This document shows, piece by piece, positions 1 through 5,031 of a stretch of 7,975 bases of DNA (position 1 is the stretch's first letter; each line of letters opens with the position of its first letter). The stretch comes from JASEGV01 sp947085285 (GTDB taxonomy: Bacteria > Bacteroidota > Ignavibacteria > UBA10030 > BY39). Position numbers and translations under genes: made by a program. Under the pieces are notes generated by a model. The model did not search any database. It worked only from the letters and a program-made list of their open reading frames with translations, and was not told the DNA's origin. The stretch lies in the NCBI GenBank assembly GCA_947085285.1, contig CAMTVZ010000011.1, positions 1-7,975 on the forward strand. The letters run 5' to 3'.

Positions 1-142
1 ATTAGTATTTTTTGTTGGCGACATTGCCAACGCATTTATGGCTTTACCTAATTTAATTGCTCTCGCTTTGTTAGGGGGAACTGTCGGTGCTTTGACTAAA
101 GAGTTTTTCAAAAAGTATCCGAAGATTGAAGAGTTTAAATAA
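1..142 (+). CDS. C-terminal end of an AGCS-family sodium:alanine (amino acid) symporter, 5' truncated by the window
   Basis: The reading frame beginning at base 2 is open for 46 codons to TAA at 140-142. It contains GDIANAFMALPNLIALALL followed by a Gly-rich turn and a charged tail (TKEFFKKYPKIEEFK). The pattern D-x-x-N-A-x-M-A-L-P-N-L-I-A-L is the last membrane segment as I remember it from alanine/glycine:cation symporters (AGCS, AlsT/DagA type). These inner-membrane carriers take up small amino acids with sodium. Only the final helix and the cytoplasmic tail are visible, so substrate and full length cannot be judged. No obvious terminator hairpin lies in the 38 bases before the next gene, so read-through is possible. 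Confidence 0.8.
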   Translation, partial: LVFFVGDIANAFMALPNLIALALLGGTVGALTKEFFKKYPKIEEFK

Positions 143-180
143 TTGTTGAATATAGAATATATACAAATAATAGAAAAAAT

Positions 181-387
181 ATGAAACCTAAATTAGCAAA
201 CGATACTACGTTAAGATTAAAAGGGATAGAAGCATTAAATAAAAAATTAGGTGCTACCGGTGCCTTGCGTTTTCTAACATTATTACATAGAGAATCAACC
301 GATTATGTTAAAATTTCCAAGCGTCTTTATAAGGGTCAATCAATAGAGAAAATATTTGAACGAGCTAAGAAGAACTGGAAAAAATAA
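181..387 (+). CDS. Small hypothetical protein, 68 aa, possibly antitoxin-like
   Basis: This is a complete, Lys-rich, soluble 68-residue protein with no signal peptide or membrane segment. Its core (LRLKGIEALNKKLGATGALRF, then DYVKISKRLYKGQSIEKIF) looks mostly helical. The arrangement 'kGieAL...lG..gA.RFl......DY......l...s.eei' resembles short orphan proteins that I recall being encoded near toxin-antitoxin genes in Chlorobiota and cyanobacteria; that link is from memory and unproven. No PIN, RelE or similar toxin gene is next to it. It ends 18 bases before the nitrilase gene on the same strand, so the two are probably co-transcribed. There is no good Shine-Dalgarno; a weak TTGAAT/TAATAG promoter-like pair (146-151, 168-173) would put the transcript start almost at the ATG. 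Real gene likely, function unknown. Confidence 0.65.
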   Translation: MKPKLANDTTLRLKGIEALNKKLGATGALRFLTLLHRESTDYVKISKRLYKGQSIEKIFERAKKNWKK

Positions 388-405
388 TTCACTCGGCATG
401 AAACT

Positions 406-1197
406 ATGAAACTTGCTATCGTACAAACAAATCCGACTTTCGGTGAAGTTCAGAAAAATATAAATGAAGCCGTTACGTTAATGAGAGGTGTTTCAGCCGA
501 CTTTTTTGTTTTACCTGAACTTTTTAACACAGGGTATAATTTCACTTCCAAAGAGGAACTCGACCGATTAGCCGAACCGATCGAAGGAACAACTTTTTCA
601 GTTCTCGCAAGTTTAGCACATCAAAAACAATGTTACATAGTTTACGGATTTGCTGAAGCCGATGGCGATATTTTTTTTAATTCTTCCGCATTAATAGGTC
701 CCAAGGGATTGATAGGTATTTACAGGAAGGTTCATTTGTATTACCGCGAAAATATATTTTTTAAACGTGGTAACTTAGGATTTCCGATTTTTGATACCGA
801 GTTTGGAAAAGTGGGAATGATGATATGCTTCGACTGGTTATTTCCCGAAGCGATGCGGACACTTGCACTGAAAGGAGCTCAACTTGTTGCCCATCCTTCA
901 AATTTGGTTCTTCCCCACTGTCCCGATGCTATGGTTACCCGTTGTTTAGAAAACAAAGTTTTTTCCGCAACAGCGAATAGGATTGGAACTGAAGACAGAG
1001 GCGGACATAAATTTTCTTTCATCGGTAAAAGCGAGATTGTTACACCAAAAGGCGAAATACTAACACGACTTTCAAACGATGCATCAGGAATTTCAGTTGT
1101 AGAAATTAATTTGGACGAAGCATTAAATAAACGCTTGAATGAATACAACGATGTGTTTGAGGATAGAGATGAAGAAGGGTACAATTTTAGATTTTAG
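406..1197 (+). CDS. Carbon-nitrogen hydrolase (nitrilase superfamily), PH0642-like
   Basis: This complete 263-residue protein has the family's usual length. The catalytic triad is visible: Glu38 in VLPELFNTGYNF, Lys108 in YRKVHLYYRE and nucleophilic Cys141 in MMICFDWLFPEAMR. Glu115 follows the lysine motif, where many relatives have a second conserved glutamate. The motifs LALKGAQLVAHPSNLV, FIGKSEIVTPKGE and NKRLNEYNDVF match, from memory, the archaeal nitrilase PH0642 and its Pyrococcus abyssi homologue, which act on small aliphatic nitriles. The family also includes amidases and N-carbamoyl hydrolases, so the substrate stays open. The protein should be cytosolic and oligomeric. The ATG at 406 is the only sensible start, since ATG 398 runs into a stop at once, and the Shine-Dalgarno is weak. 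It probably shares a transcript with the 68-aa gene and ends before the hairpin at 1273. A diverged C-terminal remnant of a similar gene lies at 7402-7488. Confidence 0.93.
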   Translation: MKLAIVQTNPTFGEVQKNINEAVTLMRGVSADFFVLPELFNTGYNFTSKEELDRLAEPIEGTTFSVLASLAHQKQCYIVYGFAEADGDIFFNSSALIGPKGLIGIYRKVHLYYRENIFFKRGNLGFPIFDTEFGKVGMMICFDWLFPEAMRTLALKGAQLVAHPSNLVLPHCPDAMVTRCLENKVFSATANRIGTEDRGGHKFSFIGKSEIVTPKGEILTRLSNDASGISVVEINLDEALNKRLNEYNDVFEDRDEEGYNFRF

Positions 1198-1272
1198 ATG
1201 GTTCGTCTCGTCCCGTTTAACGCATTGATGTCAACTTAATGAAGATCGAATTCTAATAAATTACTCGAATAT

Positions 1273-1295
1273 AGCATCATTTATGATGCTTTTTT
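1273..1295 (+). terminator. Rho-independent terminator after the nitrilase gene
   Basis: AGCATCA (1273-1279) and TGATGCT (1284-1290) form a perfect 7-bp stem with a 4-base loop, followed directly by TTTTT (1291-1295). It lies 75 bases after the nitrilase stop codon and would end the 68-aa/nitrilase transcript. The stem is only moderately GC-rich. Confidence 0.75.
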
Positions 1296-1300
1296 GTGTT

Positions 1301-1381
1301 AGCGTCAGTCTTTAGGCTAATGCGGAATCTCGCATCACCATAAATAGTGACGCTGATGTCAAAAGACTGATGAATCAGCCT
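1301..1381. repeat. REP-like complex palindromic intergenic element
   Basis: About 80 noncoding bases hold several nested or competing inverted repeats. AGCGTCA (1301-1307) pairs with TGACGCT (1348-1354). TCAGTCTTT (1305-1313) pairs perfectly over 9 bp with AAAGACTGA (1362-1370). ATGCG (1320-1324) pairs with CGCAT (1331-1335) around a 6-base loop. CTGAT (1367-1371) faces ATCAG (1374-1378). The first two pairs overlap and cannot form together. The stretch is more GC-rich than its surroundings. The design resembles dispersed REP/BIME-type repeats moved by REP-associated tyrosine transposases, and a broken relative of that enzyme lies at 4469. Copy number in the genome cannot be seen here, and an alternating RNA structure is the other reading. 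Confidence 0.5.
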
Positions 1382-1488
1382 CGTAATAAACCCAATTATT
1401 CTCTTAATTTGACGCAAGAGCGCTTGACTGGACAAGCTCAGCACACCTCCAACAAACTATCCTTTTTCCAAAATAAATGTAAAAATAG

Positions 1489-1517
1489 TTGACATTTGAA
1501 AAGTTATGTGCTATATT
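1489..1517 (+). promoter_or_regulatory. Near-consensus housekeeping promoter for the beta-helix T9SS cargo gene
   Basis: TTGACA (1489-1494) is a perfect -35 box. It is separated by 17 bases from TATATT (1512-1517), a five-of-six match to the -10 box. Transcription should start near 1524, leaving a leader of about 226 nt before the ATG at 1750. The region is AT-rich and lies beyond the upstream terminator and repeat, so the cargo gene appears to have its own transcript. The spacing fits the sigma-70 type rather than the TTTG/TAnnTTTG promoters of classical Bacteroidetes. Confidence 0.7.
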
Positions 1518-1679
1518 TAGACAAGATTATGGAGAGTAAAATCGTAGATGTTATTATAAGAAAGAAATTTCAAACAAGGTCTTTTCTGATATAGTTTATT
1601 AACAATATACTAACTAAAATTTAACATCGACACTGATGACGACAAAACAAAATATAAAAAAAAAAGAGGAGAGTGAGTC

Positions 1680-1724
1680 ATGAAAACAATGATGTTTTTT
1701 ACAAATGCTATTGTTAAAAAATAA
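1680..1724 (+). CDS. Possible 14-aa leader ORF ahead of the T9SS cargo gene
   Basis: The ORF MKTMMFFTNAIVKK starts at ATG 1680 and has an unusually strong Shine-Dalgarno, GAGGAG (1666-1671), 8 bases upstream. Its stop lies 25 bases before the start of the large gene, which has its own AAAGGAG. The peptide begins like a signal peptide (MKT, then hydrophobic residues), as do both cargoes in this window. It may be a translated leader that couples to the main gene, or the surviving start of a lost or replaced secreted-protein gene. Its size alone gives no proof of expression; the ribosome binding site is the main support. Confidence 0.4.
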   Translation: MKTMMFFTNAIVKK

Positions 1725-1735
1725 CAAATTAAGAG

Positions 1736-1742
1736 AAAGGAG
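1736..1742 (+). promoter_or_regulatory. Shine-Dalgarno AAAGGAG that fixes the start at 1750
   Basis: AAAGGAG (1736-1742) sits 7 bases before ATG 1750. The codons that follow give a good signal peptide. The in-frame ATG at 1705 lacks a comparable site and would place charged residues before the signal peptide, so 1750 is preferred. Confidence 0.85.
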
Positions 1743-1749
1743 TTACACA

Positions 1750-4347
1750 ATGAAAACGTTAATATTTTCAATTGGACTATTGTTACTTTTTTCCCAACTA
1801 ATACACGGACAGGTATCAACATTCCCGTATTTCTACAATTGGACTGGTGCTGCCTCTTTAGATGGATCCTGGGGCGGTGGTGATGGAAATTGGAGAATCA
1901 GCTCTACGTTCTGGGGCGAGCCGTGGCAAACCGCAGGGACAGGTGGTGTCGACAACAGCGCTTGTGTCAGGATTCCAGCGGTAAATTGGTGGGGTATGGG
2001 TTGGGGGGCTAACCAGGAGTCCCGATTGGAGGTGCGACTCAATACAGCAGGACGCCTCTTTATTGGAACCGAAAGTTACTCATTCAAGATCAAGCTCGGA
2101 AGCTCAATTCCCTCAGGCCGTATGACGCTACGCCTCCAGGAAAACAGCAGCGGGACATTTGTTGACATAGCGAATTCAACGTACGATTTATCATCGTTCA
2201 GCAGTACTGAGTTCATCACATACTCTTGCGCTCTACCTAGTTTAATGGGAAACCGTTCATCAGTATTCTTAAGGATAGTCATCCGAACTTTAACCGACGA
2301 TGAAACACCTGAAATAATTACAGACGATATGAATTTGTCTGGCGGAGCACTTCAGGCATCAGGTTTTTCTGGAACATACTATGTCGGTGCAGGACAGTCA
2401 TACATCTCACTCACTAATGCAGGTGGTTTTTTTAGCGCAGTTAATAGTAGCCATTTGTCCGGAGATGTCACCGTGTATATCACATCTGATTTATCTGAGG
2501 ATGGAACGCATACACTCAATCAGTGGAGTGAACAAGGAGTGGGAGGATATAGTATGTTCATTCGCCCCGATGGTCCCACTGTGCGCAGCATTATTGGTTC
2601 TTCCACAGGCGGCAACATGATACAACTTAACGGCGTTGATCGATTGACCATCGATGGCAGATGGTCAGGCTCGGGGAAATATCTTCGTTTTCGGAATACC
2701 GCCTCTTCTTTTTCATCGATGATCATTTATGGTGGAGTCGTGAGCCTCACCATCCGTAACTGTATCTTAGAAGGTATTCCAACTGGGGGTGGAGTTGTTG
2801 CTTTTAGCACGGGCAGCAACAGCAGTAATGCGATCATTGACTGTGATATTCGTGACCGCAGCGACGTGAGTGGAAGACCCTACTATGGAGTAGAAATCTA
2901 TGGAGCTGGAAACAGCAACACAACTATATCAGGGTGCAACATTTATGATTTCAGTAGAAGTGGAATCTACATCGATGGCGGCGCTTCTGGAACAATTATC
3001 ACAAAGAACAATATCTATATGACGACAGCATCCTCTCGAACTTACGTTAGTGGAATTGAAATAGGCAACGCACCATCCACAGTAATCAGCAAGAACAAAA
3101 TTTATGACCTGAACGGTACATCCACTGCAACGATCATAGGCATCGACTACTCGGGCTGGGACGTCACAATGACCGTGTCGATTGAAAACAATATGTTTAC
3201 ACTCTCCCCCTCTACCACGGGAACTGTTTACGGGATTAATTATTTTGCATACAACACAAATTCATGCAACATCTACTATAACTCCGTGTACATTGGTGGT
3301 ACGCTGACTTCTGGCAGCAACAGAAGTGCCGCAGTAGCGAAGCGTGAACCTGCGGCGAACTTCGTTCAAACAAATAACATCTTCGTGAATGGAAGAACAA
3401 ACAGCGGGGATGCTACAGCAAGACACTATGCCGCCTACTTCATTGATACAGATGGTCTGATCTCACTTAATCATAACATCTATCACGTGAGTGGTTCAGG
3501 GGGAACACTTGGATATTGGGTAACAAATCGAACTACGTTGACGGCTTGGCAAACAGCCAGCAGTCAGGATCCACAATCGAAATCATTTGCTCCAGATTTC
3601 TTCTCGACGAGCGATCTTCACCTAAATGTAAGTTCCACAAACATGAATTACGCAGGCACACCAATTATAGGTATTACAACTGATATCGATGACGATTTGC
3701 GCGATGCCGGATACCCATACATTGGAGCGGATGAGGTATTGGCATATCCTCTCCCCGTCCAACTCGCTTCCTTCACAGGCAGTGTTGTAAACGGGAATGA
3801 TGTGCTGCTTGAGTGGATGACGATTTCAGAGATCAACAATTATGGCTTCTACGTAGAGCGGAGAGGAGAGTTAGAAGAGCAGTTCACGGAAATTCCGAAC
3901 AGCTTCGTTCAAGGTACAGGAACTACACTCGAGCCGCAATATTACTCTTTCATAGATAATACGATAACAAAAATAGGTTTCTATTATTACCGATTAAAGC
4001 AATTTGATAACGATGGATTGATACATTACAGTCAGCCAATTAGTATTAACGTAACAACATTGTCTGTTCGAGAATTAGCAACTATGGCGTTACCCTTACA
4101 TCAGAATTATCCGAATCCGTTCAATTCAACGACAACAATATTATTCAGTCTCCCGTCAAAATCATTTGTATCGCTGAAAATATTTGACATTTTAGGAAAA
4201 GAGGTGGCAACACTGGTGAATGAAGAATTATCATCGGGTAAGAATGCCAAGAAATGGAACGCGGAAAGTTTACCAAGCGGAGTGTATTTATATCGTTTGC
4301 AAGTAGGTTCAATTACTGAAACGAAAAAGCTATTGCTGTTGCGATAA
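1750..4347 (+). CDS. Secreted parallel beta-helix protein with T9SS type A sorting domain
   Basis: The protein has 865 residues. Residues 1-21 form a signal peptide (MKT, then a Leu/Ile-rich core ending IHGQ). Residues 22-200 are a Trp/Gly-rich beta region that I cannot assign; several Trp (for example in SSTFWGEPWQT and AVNWWGMGWG) suggest a ligand- or glycan-binding fold. Residues 204-660 look like a right-handed parallel beta-helix, with short repeats such as LTIRNCILEG, TTISGCNIYDFSRSGIYI and TIITKNNIYM, closing with DIDDDLRDAGYPYIGADE. Residues 667-770 form a Fn3-like domain (LPVQLASF ... LEWMTISEINNYGFYVERR). Residues 785-865 are the sorting domain (QNYPNPFN ... VATLVNEEL ... SGVYLYRL ... 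KKLLLLR). It should cross the outer membrane by T9SS and be anchored or released. Pectinase- or adhesin-like roles are possible, but I see no clear catalytic set. The body is about 48% GC, the sorting domain about 37.5%. It has its own promoter at 1489. Confidence 0.9.
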   Translation: MKTLIFSIGLLLLFSQLIHGQVSTFPYFYNWTGAASLDGSWGGGDGNWRISSTFWGEPWQTAGTGGVDNSACVRIPAVNWWGMGWGANQESRLEVRLNTAGRLFIGTESYSFKIKLGSSIPSGRMTLRLQENSSGTFVDIANSTYDLSSFSSTEFITYSCALPSLMGNRSSVFLRIVIRTLTDDETPEIITDDMNLSGGALQASGFSGTYYVGAGQSYISLTNAGGFFSAVNSSHLSGDVTVYITSDLSEDGTHTLNQWSEQGVGGYSMFIRPDGPTVRSIIGSSTGGNMIQLNGVDRLTIDGRWSGSGKYLRFRNTASSFSSMIIYGGVVSLTIRNCILEGIPTGGGVVAFSTGSNSSNAIIDCDIRDRSDVSGRPYYGVEIYGAGNSNTTISGCNIYDFSRSGIYIDGGASGTIITKNNIYMTTASSRTYVSGIEIGNAPSTVISKNKIYDLNGTSTATIIGIDYSGWDVTMTVSIENNMFTLSPSTTGTVYGINYFAYNTNSCNIYYNSVYIGGTLTSGSNRSAAVAKREPAANFVQTNNIFVNGRTNSGDATARHYAAYFIDTDGLISLNHNIYHVSGSGGTLGYWVTNRTTLTAWQTASSQDPQSKSFAPDFFSTSDLHLNVSSTNMNYAGTPIIGITTDIDDDLRDAGYPYIGADEVLAYPLPVQLASFTGSVVNGNDVLLEWMTISEINNYGFYVERRGELEEQFTEIPNSFVQGTGTTLEPQYYSFIDNTITKIGFYYYRLKQFDNDGLIHYSQPISINVTTLSVRELATMALPLHQNYPNPFNSTTTILFSLPSKSFVSLKIFDILGKEVATLVNEELSSGKNAKKWNAESLPSGVYLYRLQVGSITETKKLLLLR

Positions 4348-4371
4348 AATGAAAGAGAGCGAGTACATAAA
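4315..4371 (+). repeat. Copy 1 of a 57-bp direct repeat spanning the end of the T9SS cargo genes
   Basis: This block covers the last ten codons, the stop codon and 24 bases after it. It matches 7180-7236 at 55 of 57 positions, differing only at 4332/7197 and 4344/7209. The 27 bases from the stop codon onward (4345-4371) are identical. Similarity ends sharply at 4372. Protein conservation cannot explain identity beyond the stop, so the block is a shared DNA module or a conserved 3' signal. Confidence 0.9.
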
Positions 4372-4383
4372 GATGAAACAACA

Positions 4384-4405
4384 ACCCACATCTTCAGTCG
4401 TGGGT
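4384..4405 (+). repeat. Hairpin at the left end of the IS200-like remnant
   Basis: ACCCAC (4384-4389) pairs with GTGGGT (4400-4405) across a 10-base loop containing TTCAG. Subterminal hairpins of this type are the single-stranded recognition sites of Y1 transposases. No T-tract follows, so it is unlikely to be an intrinsic terminator for the upstream gene. Confidence 0.55.
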
Positions 4406-4432
4406 GTAAAAAACAACAAGAGAAACAACAGT

Positions 4433-4448
4433 AACCGTTTCAACGGTT
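4433..4448 (+). repeat. AACCGTT/AACGGTT palindrome before the transposase fragment
   Basis: AACCGTT (4433-4439) and AACGGTT (4442-4448) form a perfect 7-bp inverted repeat with a 2-base spacer, ending 8 bases before the transposase Shine-Dalgarno AAGGAG (4456-4461). It could be a REP-type structure or could limit translation of the transposase. It is too tight to form a good RNA hairpin without opening an inner pair. Confidence 0.45.
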
Positions 4449-4468
4449 TCAGAACAAGGAGATAAACA

Positions 4469-4792
4469 GTGTCGCATTCACTTGTGAGAGTTCTTATCCA
4501 TTATGTTTGGAACACCAAGTACCGTGAGCACCTCTTGATTGGGAATGCACGCGAAACAGTAAGAGAACACATCTGGAAATATGTTGAACAAAATGATATC
4601 GTGCTTGAGACACTGAATGTCCAGCCCGAACATGTGCACTTACTGGCGGAGCTTGAACGTGAGAGGAAATCACTATTACGGCTAAAGGAGTGGATAAGGA
4701 AGGGAATGATGTACCAATTTGGCCAACTTGGAAAGCGGACAAAGAACTCTCCATCCAAGTTGTTGAAGGCAGAAGTAAAACTGCTATTGTAA
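4469..4792 (+). pseudogene. 5' fragment of a Y1 (IS200/REP-associated) transposase gene, truncated
   Basis: Translation starts at GTG 4469, 7 bases after AAGGAG (4456-4461). Residues 1-64 are convincing transposase sequence: SHSLVRVLIHYVWNTKYR at the N-terminus, a helix (RETVREHIWKYVEQND) and the metal-binding HUH motif His55-Val-His57 in VQPEHVHLLAEL. Intact relatives have about 140-180 residues, with the nucleophilic Tyr in a C-terminal helix. Here the match stops near residue 64. The remaining codons, to TAA 4792, are an out-of-frame reading of a different gene fragment that starts at 4663. With no catalytic Tyr the product cannot cut DNA. Translation signals are intact, so a 107-aa chimeric peptide could still be made. 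Confidence 0.8.
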
Positions 4793-4899
4793 AAGCTCTC
4801 AAGGAAAGTTCTCCGGTCTTCTCCTCTGCAATCTATATAACAGACGATGGCAAGAAAGTAATCGGAGAAGCTATGAGAGAAGTTAAAGCCAAGAAGTGA
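4663..4899 (+). pseudogene. 3' fragment of an Ig-like-domain protein gene
   Basis: In the frame after TGA 4660, 78 codons stay open to TGA 4897-4899. They read like the last domain of a bacterial Ig-like repeat protein: EEITITAKGVDKEGNDVPI, then PTWKADKELSIQVVEG, a TAIVKALKES strand region, AIYITDDGKKVIGEA and a Lys-rich end. The alternation of beta strands with D-x-x-G-N/K-x-V turns suits Big-type extracellular domains. The fragment has no start of its own, unless ATG 4690 is used, which lies inside the domain without a ribosome binding site. It abuts the transposase remnant with no spacer, so a deletion or element-mediated rearrangement removed the rest. The family assignment is by pattern only. 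Confidence 0.55.
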
Positions 4900-4930
4900 A
4901 TAACTTTTGAAAAAGATAACGCAAAACGAA

Positions 4931-5002
4931 TTGCCGCCGCATCGGCTAACACGGGCTTTGCAGCTCACTTCGTTCGTCTAAATGTTTCGTACTTAGCAAA
5001 GC
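4931..5002. repeat. GC-rich noncoding island with an imperfect inverted repeat
   Basis: Between the Ig-like fragment and the second cargo gene lies a stretch richer in GC and CpG than its surroundings. GCTTTGC (4955-4961) pairs with GCAAAGC (4996-5002) across 34 bases, and GCTAA (4945-4949) could instead pair with TTAGC (4993-4997). It has the look of dispersed intergenic repeats seen in this phylum and in spirochaetes, with a GGCTAAC box like half of an integron attC site. No matching GTTRRRY end is present. Treat it as an unclassified repeat remnant. Confidence 0.35.
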
Positions 5003-5016
5003 TTTAAAATGATTTG

Positions 5017-5023
5017 AAAGGAG
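5017..5023 (+). promoter_or_regulatory. Shine-Dalgarno AAAGGAG that fixes the start at 5032
   Basis: AAAGGAG (5017-5023) lies 8 bases before ATG 5032, which opens a good signal peptide. The in-frame TTG at 5014 overlaps the region just before this site and has no ribosome binding site of its own, so it is rejected. I see no strong promoter in 4900-5016. Confidence 0.85.
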
Positions 5024-5031
5024 AAACGACA

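Larger units (their letters stand above)
4384..4660 (+). mobile_element. Remnant of an IS200/IS605- or REP-type transposase element (left part only)
   Basis: It begins with an imperfect palindrome near 4384, has a second palindrome at 4433 and continues into the first ~64 codons of a Y1-type transposase, where recognisable sequence ends. This order (subterminal hairpin, then tnpA on the same strand) is the left-end layout of single-strand transposing IS200/IS605 elements. No right end can be seen: beyond about 4660 the DNA belongs to another gene fragment. The remnant should be immobile on its own. It starts just after the shared 57-bp block behind the first cargo gene. The exact left boundary is uncertain. 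Confidence 0.6.

Noticed and set aside
879..1184. Open frames on the opposite strand of the nitrilase and cargo genes
   Set aside because: They are antisense shadows without ribosome sites or family resemblance.
1529..1594. 21-codon ORF starting about five bases after the predicted transcript start
   Set aside because: It has no ribosome site and no recognisable content; leaderless translation cannot be supported from sequence alone.
1705..1749. Longer N-terminus for the first cargo protein, starting at ATG 1705
   Set aside because: It lacks a ribosome binding site, overlaps the leader ORF and puts charged residues before the signal peptide. ATG 1750 has AAAGGAG at the right distance.
4349..4465. 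38-codon ORF beginning two bases after the first cargo's stop codon (and a 30-codon counterpart at 7214-7303)
   Set aside because: After the shared first seven codons the two have unrelated sequences, and the first runs through IS hairpins. They look like chance open frames, although the shared ATG is noted in the repeat finding.
4944..5002. Complete integron attC site
   Set aside because: Only a GGCTAAC-like half box is present. The complementary GTTRRRY end and the attC-type arm order are missing, and no integrase is seen.
5014..5031. TTG start six codons before ATG 5032
   Set aside because: No ribosome site precedes it, and AAAGGAG at 5017-5023 clearly serves ATG 5032.
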